DNA of 64,000 nt from positions 372,001 to 436,000 of the forward strand of contig JAOTOM010005108.1 of NCBI GenBank assembly GCA_034440615.1, given 5' to 3'. Positions 9,218 through 22,028 of this stretch are shown here, piece after piece. Source of the DNA: Ashinkailepas kermadecensis (lineage: Eukaryota > Arthropoda > Thecostraca > Neolepadidae). The translations under genes were made by a program, and so were the position numbers. The notes beneath the pieces were generated by a model that saw only the letters and a list, made by a program, of their open reading frames with translations, had not been told where the DNA came from and searched no databases. Numbering within the stretch: position 1 is the first letter of the stretch; each line of letters opens with the position of its first letter.

Positions 9218-11760
9218 CTAGATAAGCATCAGGAGCAAATATTTTCTGATGCGTCTTCTCCCCTTCGCCACCAATATTATCATGTGCAACACACGCATTT
9301 CACCTCTTCGCTCTGAGCCAGCATCACTTGCTATCATGGCTACGAATGTGGCGTTGTAGGAGTGCTTTGCAATCGTCCACCAAATATTCCATACTGGGCA
9401 TACTTTGTTCAATGCTAAGGCTTGCTTTGCGAGCCTGTATGCTTCTTCGTTACCTATGATGTTGGCGTGACCCGGAATCCAGAGGAAGGAAAAGTTCTTG
9501 TCTACGTTATGGGCCAAGATTTATTTGATTACTTCCATGACTGGATGTGAAGAGTCGTGGGTATTGCTAATTGACTGATGGACAGATTTGGAATCTGAAC
9601 AAATTATTACGTGTCTGGCCTTGCACCTCATGAGAATGGAGATAGCGGCCCAAATGGCATTGCTTCAGCGGAGTAGATGGCGAAGTTATCCGGTAGATGC
9701 TTGGAAAGCCAAATGCCTGATCCAGTGATTCCGATGTCTAGCTTTACCTCCTTGTGGAAGATGCCAATAATTCCCGCCGATATGATAACCGATTTCTTTT
9801 CCGAGAGCAAGTACTGGACCTTCGATTGACTCAGTGTCCTGAATGGCCTAGTAGGTGGTGGAGCTGCTGTGGCTGGCATTGTGAGGTTAATATCTGAGAA
9901 AGCCGTGGCAATTTGGATGCTATATGGTGGGAGTTTGCGCTCAAATCGGCTCTTGTCGTATCTGTCAGTCATTAAGCAGCTCTGCGTCGACGATTAAACA
10001 AAAAAGTTAATTTGATGTTGATGTAGTAGCGGCACAGCTATGGTTTCCTGAAGTAGAATGCAAGCGTGTTTGTGTCCACTAGAAGAGTGGCTATCGGTGT
10101 GGTGCTGAGGTCTCCTGTGGCGGCTCTGACACAGTTGTTTTGAATTATTTCTAACTTTTTGCTCTGGCCCTCTGAAATGTTGGCACAGATGACGCTGTTG
10201 TATTCTAGGATGGATCGTATGATCGATTTGTAGAGTCGAAATAGTGCTTCCTATCTCCGCCCCAGTGTGTGCCTGCAAGAGCACGGAGTACGTTGACGCG
10301 CTTCGCGATCTCTCCGGGATGGAGGTGGTGTGTGTTGAAACCAAGTCCTTCGTCCAAACGTAATCATAAGAACTTGAAATTTTCACCTGTTGATGGCTTT
10401 GCCATCGATTTTAAGCAGTGTGGGGGTGGGGCGGAGACGACTATATGTGACAGCGGCCGATTTTTCTGACGTCAGGGTGAAGCCCGACGTTTTGCACCAC
10501 TTTGCGATGTGGTCTAGATCTGTTGGAATGTTCTTTTAGCTTTTAATGAGTATTTTGCTTTTGCCCAAATGACTATGTCGTCCGAGAAAAGTGAGTATTG
10601 AAGTGAAGTGTTTGTTTGATGAGCAAGTATGTTATTAATCATAATGATGAAGAGGCTCCGTGAGAGCAGGCTCCATTGTGCTAGGCCCTGCACCTGAGTT
10701 ATGGTGTTTGATGTGACGCTGGCGCATCTGACCTTAAGGGTCCTGTCTCTGAGGAAGTTGAGATTGAAGCGTGCCATCTGTCCGCGTACGCCACCTTGTG
10801 AGTTTGTGTGTTAATGCGGACTTGTATACTCGATTGAATGCGGCATTGATGTCTAAGTAGGTAGCTATTTTGTGCGTTTGATGCGTAGACCACTTTTGAT
10901 GTCGTGAACTAGTCAAATGAATTTGTCTGTAGTTGAAGTTTGGCGCCGCAAGCCGCACTGAAATTTGTCGATCAGACCGTTCTGTTCTAAAAATGTATCA
11001 ATCGTGTGTCGACCATGAGCTCGACCAGCTTGCTAGCGCAGTCAGTAAGTGAGATGGGCCTGTATCCTTTTGGTGTGGAGTAATCTTTGTGCAGTTTTGC
11101 CAATGGAATGACTACTCTTTTCCACCAGGAGGCGGGAAAGGTGTCGCTTTGGTACAGTTCATTTATTACAGATCGTTAATGGCCGCTAGTACGTATGTTC
11201 GAAATTTTTTGCTAAGATATATTTTAAAAAAACTGGTAATAGAAAACGTCCGGCCCATCCGACGTGTTTTCACACTTGCTGAGGGCAATTCGTGCACAGT
11301 GAACATTTGGTTGTAGAATTCTGTGTTGTTAGAGTTAAGACTTGCTTTGCCGGCAAGAGCGTCAAGAGTGCCTACTATAGTGGTGTCGTAGGTGTTGTTC
11401 CCAGATACGCTGGCGTAGTGTAGTTTAAGGTGGCTTACGACTTGTGGGTCAATAATTTCCTGTCCTTTACCGTCAACTGGGGAAAGAGGCCTAGCGGTGG
11501 GCGTTTCAGTTTGAAACGCTTCATCAGTGCCCCCGTGGAAGGTGGCGCCCCTCTGGCCGGGAAACGACGCTCCTCCGGGAAGGCTCGAGTGCACACCCTC
11601 GAAATTGTTGCGGCCAGAAGCGTCCCTCCAGACAAGTGTCTTCATGACAATTCCTGGATCCGCCCCTGTCCTAGCTAAGCTACATACTTGTTCTGTTTTA
11701 AGTTCACTTGAAACTAACACGGCTAAATATTTTCCCTCTTCAATGACATCCACTGTTTAC
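9218..11760 (-). pseudogene. Degenerate non-LTR retrotransposon ORF2 (RT and RNase H), unit A
   Basis: On the minus strand, from high to low coordinates, fragments read as a LINE ORF2. An RT start region has TVHEL, SDGPD and INDLYQSDTFPASWW. An RT middle has KGYRPISL. An RT palm has FLRDRTLKVR, the QG-x-LS segment and FSDDIVIW (10514-10777). An RNase H start has KLDIGITGSG and IYSAEA, and an RNase H end has FLWIPGHANI-GNE (9218-9517). Several frameshifts and stops separate them. No endonuclease region is visible, so the copy is 5'-truncated or interrupted. RNase H places it in the I/LOA/R1 group of LINEs. A different dispersed repeat lies inside at about 11490-11668. Confidence 0.85.
11490..11668 (-). 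mobile_element. Dispersed repeat with hAT-like terminus, unit A
   Basis: The minus-strand sequence starts CAGGGGCGGATCCAGG at 11668, a terminus widely seen in hAT/Tip100-type elements. Its body (11530-11650, with TTTCCCGGCCAGAGGGGC) recurs diverged at about 50775-50860. The other end is not clear, so I cannot define a target duplication. Unit B has the same insert ending at 20846. Confidence 0.45.
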
Positions 11761-12012
11761 TACCTCTCATTGCGTATCAAAACATCCCACGTCAAGACAC
11801 CAGATGGGCAGCCTTTCTCTTACCATAGTTGAAAGACATCTGCATCTGATGACATCTGTTCTATGTCTATGTTCATTCTGTTCATGTTGAAAGACATCTG
11901 TTCTAGCTCAATATTGCTACAGATTCGTCACTATTGTTAGCCATTTCTCCTAACTTGATGTAGGAAGCAAGTTTAAACACCCTAGTCTTTAGCCCTATCT
12001 GAATAGTGTTCA

Positions 12013-12198
12013 CAAAGATGATAAAGATCCATTGAGAACGTCCTTCCATTCATATTTGCATCCATTTAATACCACCCGTTGTTTCCTTTCCTTTAGCCGT
12101 GCTACGAACCAGCCTATAACTTTTTCATTATTCCTATGCTGCCCCAGTTGATGAATTAGACGCCCGTGCAGAAATGTATCAAAAGCTTTGCTTTTATA
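12013..12198 (-). pseudogene. LINE reverse transcriptase relic, left flank of unit B
   Basis: The minus strand is open for 62 codons and reads YKSKAFDTFLHGRLIHQLGQ, then VIGWFVARLKERKQRVVLNG and a W-x-x-V turn before a stop. This is the standard RT palm order (SKAFD, RL-x-x-L, RKQRVVLNG). It is a different LINE lineage from the 9-11 kb relic. The array copy in front of gene C (21191-21376) is near identical, and the copy in front of gene A is much more diverged. Confidence 0.75.
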
Positions 12199-12339
12199 AA
12201 ATTTACAAGTGCCTACACTACATCCATTAAATTGTCAACTTCCCTAGTTACATTCTTTATATACTTACATATAAATCAGTGCAATGAATTCATTGAAGAG
12301 GAAAGTCTATCTTAGACCATCGATTTTCATGTTATAATT

Positions 12340-12850
12340 TATTCATGCTAATTAAAATATCAATAGGTCTATGCTGGGTCAGCAACTAAAACTCCCCACT
12401 ACAAAGCGAACAATTCGTCTGGCGATATCCGCAGCCCCCTGTGTGCGGCCACAGCGTGCCGACGCGTCTGCGAGCGATGGGAGGCGGCAGGTCGGTGTCT
12501 CCGTCGCTGTCCACTGTCACCACCGTCACCTTAGGGTCATTGTCCCGCCGGCCGGGTCAGTGACCGTGGTGGCCCACGTGCATCTGCTTTGGTGGCCGAC
12601 ACGCACTCGATGGAGCACCAACCTGCGACGACCTTGTCAGTGGCATGGGCGCGTGATTATCACGTTGACAGCCGCCGTCATCTGTCTCCTCCCTACATGG
12701 AAACGCCTCCAGGTACACACACGCACAAACAGACATACGCATACACTGCGCACCCTCCGGCGTCCTCCCATGATGTCGGTATATAGTCTCGACGGAGGAG
12801 GTGGCATCACCATAAGGTTGTTTGACTTCCTGCGCCACACGTGTCTCACC
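12340..12850 (+). promoter_or_regulatory. Cuticle gene B promoter region with TATA box
   Basis: TATATAG at 12780-12786 is at the same distance from the ATG as in copies A and C. The upstream flank matches copy C far better than copy A, and several promoter substitutions are private to B. Confidence 0.65.
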
Positions 12851-14062
12851 ATGAAGCTCGTGAGTAGTGAGTCTGTCGGTGTTGCATATGCTTTTGCACC
12901 GCATCCCATAGCATTCGTGTGCTGCGATCATTTGTTGAGTTAAGAAAATGTGAAACAGTAAAAGAAAGTGGTGATCATAAAATATTGAGAAAAAAAAATT
13001 CCACACTTCATTTCCAGGCACCATTTGCTTCATTTCCAGGTGCAGTATCGGTTCAGTTAACAACTTACTACATTCTCGTTCATATTTCTTGAGCGCTTTC
13101 CTCTGGAGTGAAACGTCCTTAGGCGGGTGCCTGAGTTGAGGCATGGATCCGCATGACTTGCAAGCCTATATGGCAGGTAAGGGAGACGTGGCGAAGGAAG
13201 CGGCTGAAAGCGCGCCGAATCCGGCCACGTCTTGGAATGGAGCCTTATCTAATCCGAACATGGAACAAATTGCGGGGTCTCCAGTTCAATATATGCTGCC
13301 ATTTAAAACTAAGGTTGCTCCTCATCCGGCTGGTAGCACATGTTGATTAATTATTCGATGTATTGCCCTCCAAACAATGTTTGTCAGAACCCAGCCCCCG
13401 AATCTCCAGCCCTGATCTGTATCCTCATATATTATCTTCCCCAGGCTACCATTTCGCATGATCCGGCATCAAGGTTACCTTGAGCAGCCTGTGACAGATT
13501 CACAACAGCGTCACCTGACATTGATAAGCTGCTGATGCAGTGCAGCCTTTTTCAGCACGATACTATGCAATTCTGCCAAACAGCCTCGGAATTCACCCAG
13601 TCGATGTTACATTCCGCAGCGTGCATTACCAGAGCGCAGAGTGCGGTGGCTCCATTCCAGACAGCCTGACGCAGTGCTACTGCAACCCATCAAACTACGT
13701 GCTCGTCGTGCCGCTCGGCAGACCACCTGACCCGAGCTGCCCTGCCGCAGATTATGTTGGCCGCCATGCTGGCTGTGGCCGCCGGACGGCCGCAGGAGGC
13801 GCCCGAGGTGGAACTCATCAGCTCCAGCAACACCCTGTTCGAGGACGGCTCATTCCAGTACGGCTACGAACAGTCGGACGGCCAGACGGTGCAGGTGACC
13901 GGCGAGCAGCGCCAGATCGGAGACGAACTCGGCACAGTCATGCGCGGCAGCTACAGCTTCGTCGGCGATAACGGCATCACCTACACCGTCCACTGGGTGG
14001 CTGACGAGAATGGCTTCCAGGCCACCGGTGCCCACCTACCGAAGCAGGCCGGCAACTACTGA
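12851..14062 (+). CDS. RR-1 cuticle protein, tandem copy B (two exons)
   Basis: Exon 1 is 12851-12859 (ATG AAG CTC, donor GTGAGT). Exon 2 is 13751-14062 after a GCCGCAG acceptor. The 106-residue product equals copy A residue for residue, with the same signal peptide (1-15) and RR-1 chitin-binding domain (about 35-100). The intron is 891 bp and nearly identical to that of A, whereas the upstream flank resembles copy C, so this gene looks like a recombinant between A-like and C-like parents. It is expected to be functional: start, splice sites and frame are intact. Confidence 0.9.
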
Positions 14063-14177
14063 GCCCACATCACCACGGAGAGGCGATCCGAGCCTATCTC
14101 GCCACGGAGAGGCGATCAGAGCCCACATCGCCGCGGAGAGGCGATCCGAGCCTACCCCGCCACGGAGAGGCGACCAG
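14063..14177 (+). repeat. 29-bp tandem stem-loops in the 3' UTR of copy B
   Basis: Four 29-bp units follow the stop. Three have a good CGCC/GGCG-type stem with loop ACGGAGA or GCGGAGA. The first unit has CACC in place of CGCC and pairs less well. Unit order and substitutions differ from copy A, so the array is evolving faster than the coding exon. Confidence 0.7.
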
Positions 14178-16008
14178 AGTGCCTAAACCGAAATCAGTTC
14201 ACCTCCACCATAAATTCGCTCAGACTCCCATCTGAGATGGCATTACCTGGATCCACACGTGCTCACCTGAGTTGACATGAGCTCGCTCGAGCTCACCTCG
14301 GCTCATCTGAGCTCAACTAAGCCTGTGCAGCGGAGTCCGATTGGCTAGGAAGTCGGTGACATCAGCTGAGGTCGAGTGTGTGCCGTCTTCCGTGGGTCAG
14401 CAGTGGCCTTGACATCACCTGAGTTCAGTGTGTGGCGGCTTCGATGTGTCGGCAGTGGTCTTGACATCACCAGCATACAGTATTTCGCCGGAACATGTTT
14501 ACTGGACATCCATTGTTCCACCAAAATGGTTACATCGATGACCAATGTATGTACATACGAAGCTGTCGAGCGGACTGTGGCCTCGCTCTATACAGCCAGT
14601 CAGGCGAATGGCTGACTGTCAATGTGTGTGCCTTATTAAAAGGACAATTTGTAAACAAGAGCATGAAAAGGCAATCTGTTTGCACCTCATCTTCGGGAAC
14701 CGATCCTGCATAAATACAATCATAGTGAGGATGACAAAGTCGTTCTATTTGGTACAACGGCTGACCACGTGGCGCGCAGACACGGATGATATTTTATATT
14801 CTTTAAATGCATACATGCACAACGACAGCCTAATGTGTGGCTTTGCTTGCAGACACCCATACAGAACAATAACGACGGCTGTTGGGATGAGTCAGCAGGG
14901 TTTTTGTTGTATTGTAAATCAGCTGGTTTTGCTTTTGATACCTTAGAAACAAAAAATCTTACCATACTGGAATGTGGAACGGCATAGAAAGCTAGGTATG
15001 CTTATTATCGTTATTATTTTATCGCCTACGCACAATGGCTGGCCACCGGCTTACGATATCACCATGAGCTCCGAATGGATTCAATTCGTACGGGGACTGA
15101 AATACATGTCTGAATTACCTAAGAAACGGTAGAGTGACTTGGCGTTCAAGATGGCATGATGACAATTTCCCCTTGTGTTCTGTGGTGTTATATACGACGA
15201 TCATCAGAAAATACTGTGAAGGTATTTTGACACTTTATGAAAGGCGAACCAAAAACATTTAACTAAAGACATTTCAATTAAAGACAGAGCCCTCTCACAT
15301 TCCGCGAAATTACTCCGTTTCGGCATTGCTTAAAAATTGCATCGTGCGTGATTAAACAACGGTTTCAGTGGGGTACCTTACAACGATATAAATTCCCTAA
15401 AATGAATGTTGTTCTAACCACGTTGTAATCACATGTTCAGGGTCAAACCGAGATACAACGAGTGGAAGACATCCTTGGTAGATTTATCGAATCGTTTGGA
15501 ATTATGCTGAAAAGCTTTCCAAACCTAACATACAAGGATATGACATGATATTATGTTGCCAAGACTAGTTGTACATGTTGGCTACGTATTCTTTTCAATA
15601 TTGGACATAATATATTTGTTTCTTGATTCGTCGTGTACTGCATGAAGACAGTTAGCAGAGTTATGCCTAGGATGATGGTGTGGAGAATTTTTGCGAGTGC
15701 ATGTTTGCATGTAACCGCCATGTCTTTCTTTTATATATCGATATAACAATTATCAAGGAACTTGGAATACTTCGTTTTCAAAATACTCTGAACTTCCATA
15801 ATAGACGGAATCAATTCGCTGCTATTCAGCGCCATTGAAAACACACTGCAACGTCTGGCTGAGTGCCGCAAAATTTTGGCATCAAAAGTTTTCATAGATT
15901 CCGTAATATCCATAAAGATTCCCATACCCGTACCCTATCCCACCACTACAAATTCATGCAGAACGTAAGCGCAGAGTATTTGTATAAATAGATATATCCA
16001 TACATACG

Positions 16009-16104
<96 letters not shown>

Positions 16105-17051
16105 TATGTCGGATCCAATTCACGTTTCACTTTCGGCGAATTGATGGTATTTTTTGTTTCCACTTGATCAAAAGTGTTATCATATCCAATATGCATCTTA
16201 CTGATTGAGGAATTGGTATTTTCGACGCGGAGACGGTGGTCATAAGAAGAGGTGAGGAGGGGAAATAAAAACGCAAACGAAAGCGAAGCACAAGAGCAGC
16301 ACAAATAGAAGATGAGAAGATTGGGATAATTATGATCGAGAGAGAATGACGCTTTCCGTTAGCTGCGAGTTATTTAGTACTCGGTCGAGCCGTACGTTAT
16401 CTCGAATGCTTGCTTAACCCTGTTCTTACACTGCAAATTCGAAGGTTTGCACATTAAATCCGAAGACACCAGCACAAGCCGATGTTTCCAGTATTACCCC
16501 CAAGGGACAGCAGGGAAAGACAAACACCATATCACTTCACCAATCATATCTCCCATGATAAGAACGCATACATTTACTTGTTGTATTGGTCAGCATATAT
16601 TTCAATCATTTTTTCAGCATTCTGCCGAAGATCATTGAGTAGAGCTCCATGGGTGGGATTACAATAATTTCTTACAAACAGTAGTCAAAAATCCAAGTCA
16701 CCCTGCATGGTAGTACAAGACGGGCTTTCCCCAGAAACAGGACGAACACATAATACCAAGCTGCGGGTGAAGTTTTTCTTTTCCATGTGATCCTCCTGCT
16801 ACCCTAACCATACTTGCTACCCATTTTGCTCATGACAGGCTCCACGGATTTTCGAGAAATACTGCTTTTGCTCTTGGTTGAGCACAATTTTCAACCCTCC
16901 AGGTTTTCACAATTTATTTCGAGTTAATAATTGCATGATACTGCATCTCCGTCCATGCACAGATAGGGACCTCCACCCTTTAAAATTGAAAAATCGACTG
17001 CTAACTTTAAGCTTGACAGTCTGTCAAAGCCTGAGGTTTGTCGCGCGGTCG

Positions 17052-18218
17052 GCAGGAGTGTGAGTGGCGGCCGGCTGGACCGTGAGTGGCGGCCAGCAGG
17101 AGTGTGAGTGGCGGCCAGCAGGAGTATGAGTGGCGGACGGCAGGAGTGTGAGTGGCGGCCGGCAGGAGTGTGAGTGGCGGCCGGCAGGAGTGTGAGTGGC
17201 GGCCGGCAGGAGTGGGAGTGGCGGCCGGCAGGAGTGTGTGTGGCGGACGGCAGGAGTGTGAGTGGCGGCCAGCAGGAGTGTGTGTGGCGGACGGCAGGAG
17301 TGTGTGTGGCGGACGGCAGGAGTGTGAGTGGCGGCCGGCAGGAGTGTGTGTGGCGGCCAGCAGCAGTGTGAGTGGCGGCCGGCAGGAGTGTTTGTGGCGG
17401 ACGGCAGGAGGTGTGTGGCGGACGGCAGGAGTGTGTGTGGCGGACGGCAGGAGTGTGAGTGGCGGACGGCAGGAGTGTGTGTGGCGGACGGCAGGAGTGT
17501 GAGTGGCGGCCAGCAGGAGTGTGAGTGGCGGCCGGCAGGAGTGTGTGTGGCGGACGGCAGGAGTGTGAGTGGCGGCCGGCAGGAGTGTGAGTGGCGGCCG
17601 GCAGGAGTGTGTGTGGCGGACGGCAGGAGTGTGAGTGGTGGCCGGCAGGAGTGTGAGTGGCGGCCAGCAGGAGTGTGTGTGGCGGACGGCAGGAGTGTGA
17701 GTGGCGGCCGGCAGGAGTGTGTGTGGCGGCCAGCAGCAGTGTGAGTGGCGGCCGGCAGGAGTGTTTGTGGCGGACGGCAGGAGTGTGTGTGGCGGACGGC
17801 AGGAGTGTGAGTGGCGGCCGGCAGGGTGTGTGTGTGGCGGCCAGCAGGAGTGTGAGTGGCGGCCAGCAGCAGTGTGAGTGGCGGCCGGCAGGAGTGTGTG
17901 TGGCGGACGGCAGGAGTGTGAGTGGCGGCCGGCAGGAGTGTGTGTGGCGGCCAGCAGGAGTGTGAGTGGCGGCCAGCAGGAGTGTGAGTGGCGGCCGGCA
18001 GGAGTGTGAGTGGCGGCCGGCAGGAGTGTGAGTGGCGGCCGGCAGGACCGTGAGTGGTGGCCGGCAGGAGTGTGTGTGGCGGCCGGCTGGACCGTGAGTG
18101 GCGCCCGGCAGGAGTGTGAGTGGCGGCCGGCTGGACCGTGAGTGGCAGCCGGCAGGAGTGTGAGTGGCGGCCGGCTGGACCGTGAGTGGCGGCCGGCAGG
18201 AATACGATCAGCGGCCGG
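17052..18218. repeat. 22-bp minisatellite, unit B (about 53 copies)
   Basis: The same 22-bp family as at 8494-9050 but about twice as long, with an added GTGTGTGTGGCGGACGGCAG variant in semi-regular alternation. This expansion explains most of the length difference between the two array units. A 437-codon minus-strand frame across it is an artefact of the 66-bp (3 x 22) period. Confidence 0.95.
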
Positions 18219-18392
18219 CAGGTGCGGGCAATTGGACGAGCGCTCTCTTGTTGTTGGTGACATCCTATCTCCGGTTATTGGTGACATCCCATCTCGTTGG
18301 ACAGCTACAATATATTCCACTGGAACATCTGATGCACCAGATTAGTGACATGACCAAACGATGTGGTATGTTCTACCGGAGCATCTGATGCA

Positions 18393-20940
18393 CTAGATTA
18401 GCATCAGGAGCAAATATTTTCTGACGCGTCTTCTCCCCTTCGCCACCAATATTATCATGTGCAACACACGCATTTCACCTCTTCGCTCTGAGCCAGCATC
18501 ACTTGCTATCATGGCTACGAATGTGGCGTTGTAGGAGTGCTTTGCAATCGTCCACCAAATATTCCATACTGGGCATACTTTGTTCAATGCTAAGGCTTGC
18601 TTTGCGAGCCTGTATGCTTCTTCGTTACCTAGGATGTTGGCGTGACCCGGAATCCAGAGGAAGGAAAAGTTCTTGTCTACGTTATGGGCCATGATTTGTT
18701 TGATTACTTCCATGACTGGATGTGAAGAGTCGTGGTTATTGCTAATTGACTGATGGACAGATTTGGAATCTGAACAAATTATTACGTGTCTGGCCTTGCA
18801 CCTCATGAGAATGGAGATAGCGGCCCAAATGGCATTGCTTCAGCGGAGTAGATGGCGAAGTTATCCGGTAGATGCTTGGAAAGCCAAATGCCTGATCCAG
18901 TGATTCCGATGTCTAGCTTTACCTCCTTGTGGAAGATGCCAATAATTCCCGCCGATATGATAATCGATTTATTTTCCGAGAGCAAGTACTGGACCTTCGA
19001 TTGACTCAGTATCCTGAATGGCCTAGTAGGTGTTGGAGCTGCTGTGGCTGGCATTGTGAGGTTAATATCTGAGAAAGCCGTGGCAATTTGGATGCTATAT
19101 GGTGGGAGTTTGCGCTCAAATCGGCTCTTGTATCTGTCAGTTGTTAAGCAGCTCTGCGTCGACGATTAAAAAAAAGTTAATTTGATGTTGATGTAGTAGC
19201 GGCACAGCTATGGTTTCCTGAAGTAGAATGCAAGCGTGTTTGTGTCCACTAGAAGAGTGGCTATCGGTGTGGTGCTGAGGTCTCCTGTGGCGGCTCTGAC
19301 ACAGTTGTTTTGAATTATTTCTAACTTTTTGCTCTGGCCCTCTGAAATGTTGGCACAGATGACGCTGTTGTATTCTAGGATGGATCGTATGATCGATTTG
19401 TAGAGTCGAAATAGTGCTTCCTATCTCCGCCCCAGTGTGTGCCTGCAAGAGCACGGAGTACGTTGACGCGCTTCGCGATCTCTCCGGGATGGAGGTGGTG
19501 TGTGTTGAAACCAAGTCCTTCGTCCAAACGTAATCATAAGAACTTGAAATTTTCACCTGTTGATGGCTTTGCCATCGATTTTAAGCAGTGTGGGGGTGGG
19601 GCGGAGACGACTATATGTGACAGCGGCCGATTTTTCTGACGTCAGGGTGAAGCCCGACGTTTTGCACCACTTTGCGATGTGGTCTAGATCTGTTGGAATG
19701 TTCTTTTTAGCTTTTAATGAGTATTTTGCTGTTGCCCAAATGACTATGTCGTCCGAGAAAAGTGAGTATTGAAGTGAAGTGTTTGTTTGATGAGCAAGTA
19801 TGTTATTAATCATAATGATGAAGAGGCTCCGTGAGAGCAGGCTCCATTGTGCTAGGCCCTGCACCTGAGTTATGGTGTTTGATGTGACGCTGGCGCATCT
19901 GACCTTAAGGGTCCTGTCTCTGAGGAAGTTGAGATTGAAGCGTGCCATCTGTCCGCGTACGCCACCTTGTGAGTTTGTGTGTTAATGCGGACTTGTATAC
20001 TCGATTGAATGCGGCATTGATGTCTAAGTAGGTAGCTATTTTGTGCGTTTGATGCGTAGACCACTTTTGATGTCGTGAACTAGTCAAATGAATTTGTCTG
20101 TAGTTGAAGTTTGGCGCCGCAAGCCGCACTGAAATTTGTCGATCAGACCGTTCTGTTCTAAAAATGTATCAATCGTGTGTCGACCATGAGCTCGACCAGC
20201 TTGCTAGCGCAGTCAGTAAGTGAGATGGGCCTGTATCCTTTTGGTGTGGAGTAATCTTTGTGCAGTTTTGCCAATGGAATGACTACTCTTTTCCACCAGG
20301 AGGCGGGAAAGGTGTCGCTTTGGTACAGTTCATTTATTACAGATCGTTAATGGCCGCTAGTACGTATGTTCGAAATTTTTTGCTAAGATATATTTTAAAA
20401 AAACTGGTAATAGAAAACGTCCGGCCCATCCGACGTGTTTTCACACTTGCTGAGGGCAAGGCGCAATTCGTGCACAGTGAACATTTGGTTGTATAATTCT
20501 GTGTTGTTAGAGTTAAGACTTGCTTTGCCGGCAAGAGCGTCAAGAGTGCCTACTATAGTGGTGTCGTAGGTGTTGTTCCCAGATACGCTGGCGTAGTGTA
20601 GTTTAAGGTGGCTTACGACTTGTGGGTCAATAATTTGCTGTCCTTTACCGTCAACTGGGGAAAGAGGCCTAGCGGTGGGCGTTTCAGTTTGAAACGCTTC
20701 ATCAGTGCCCCCGTGGAAGGTGGCGCCCCTCTGGCCGGGAAACGACGCTCCTCCGGGAAGGCTCGAGTGCACACCCTCGAAATTGTTCCGGCCAGAAGCG
20801 TCCCTCCAGACAAGTGTCTTCATGACAATTCCTGGATCCGCCCCTGTCCTAGCTAAGCTACATACTTGTTCTGTTTTAAGTTCACTTGAAACTAACATGG
20901 CTAAATATTTTCCCTCTTCAATGACATCCACTGTTTACTA
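18393..20940 (-). pseudogene. Degenerate non-LTR retrotransposon ORF2 (RT and RNase H), unit B
   Basis: This is the duplicate of the 9218-11760 relic. It is slightly better preserved: one frame (18393-18806) keeps the RNase H motifs IICSDSKSVHQSI and FLWIPGHANILGNE. The RT palm frame is longer (19553-19948), with FSDDIVIWA and a following W-C-x-x-SGFTLT-x-EKS region. Stops and frameshifts still separate the parts. The dispersed hAT-like insert recurs at about 20670-20846. No target duplication can be assigned, because the copy was made by segmental duplication. Confidence 0.85.
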
Positions 20941-21190
20941 CCTCTCATTGCGTATCAAAACATCCCACGTCAAGACACCAGATGGGCAGCCTTTCTCTTA
21001 CCATAGTTGAAAGACATCTGCATCTGATGACATCTGTTCTATGTCTATGTCCATTCTGTTCATGTTGAAAGACATCTGTTCTAGCTCAATATTGCTACAG
21101 ATTCGTCACTATTGTTAGCCATTTCTCCTAACATGATGTAGGAAGCAAGTTTAAACACCCTAGTCTTTAGCCCTATCTGAATGGTGTTCA

Positions 21191-21376
21191 CAAAGATGAT
21201 AAAGATCCATTGAGAACGTCCTTCCATTCATATTTGCATCCATTTAATACCACCCGTTGTTTCCTTTCCTTTAGCCGTGCTACGAACCAGCCTATAACTT
21301 TTTCATTATTCCTATGCTGCCCCAGTTGATGAATTAGACGCCCGTGCAGAAATGTATCAAAAGCTTTGCTTTTATA
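21191..21376 (-). pseudogene. LINE reverse transcriptase relic, left flank of unit C
   Basis: A 62-codon open stretch on the minus strand is near identical to 12013-12198, with SKAFDTF and KQRVVLNG motifs. It shows that the flanks of genes B and C are recent copies of each other. Confidence 0.7.
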
Positions 21377-21519
21377 AAATTTACAAGTGCCTACACTACA
21401 TCCATTAAATTGTCAACTTCCCTAGTTACATTCTTTATATACTTACATATAAATCAGTGCAATGAATTCATTGAAGAGGAAAGTCTATCTTAGACCATCG
21501 ATTTTCATGTTATAATTTA

Positions 21520-22028
21520 TTCATGCTAATTAAAATATCAATAGGTCTATGCTGGGTCAGCAACTAAAACTCCTCGCTACAAAGCGAACCATTCGTCTGG
21601 CGGCATCCGCAGCCCCCTGTGTGCGGCCACAGCGTGCCGACGCGTCTGCGAGCGATGGGAGGCGGCAGGTCGGTGTCTCCGTCGCTGTCCACTGTCACCA
21701 CCGTCACCTTAGGGTCATTGTCCCGCCGGCCGGGTCAGTGACCGTGGGGGCCCACGTGCATCTGCTTTGGTGGCCGACACGCACTCGGTGGAGCACCAAC
21801 CTGCGACGACCTTGTCAGTGGCATGGGCGCGTGATTATCACGTTGACAGCCGCCGTCATCTGTCTCCTCCCTACATGGAATCGCCGCCAGCTACGCACAC
21901 GCACAAACAGACATACGCATACACTGCGCACCCTCCGGCGTCCTCCCATGATGTCGGTATATAGTCTCGACGGAGGAGGTGGCATCACCATTAGGTTGTT
22001 TGACTTCCTGCGCCACACGTGTCTCACC
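21520..22028 (+). promoter_or_regulatory. Cuticle gene C promoter region with TATA box
   Basis: TATATAG at 21958-21964 precedes the ATG by about 65 bp. This unit has a private run of changes just upstream (around 21880-21895) and a one-base loss shortly after exon 1. Confidence 0.65.

Noticed and set aside
17007..18320. 437-codon minus-strand ORF (and 259-codon version at 8366)
   Set aside because: It is the 22-bp minisatellite read through; the 66-bp period keeps frames open on both strands.
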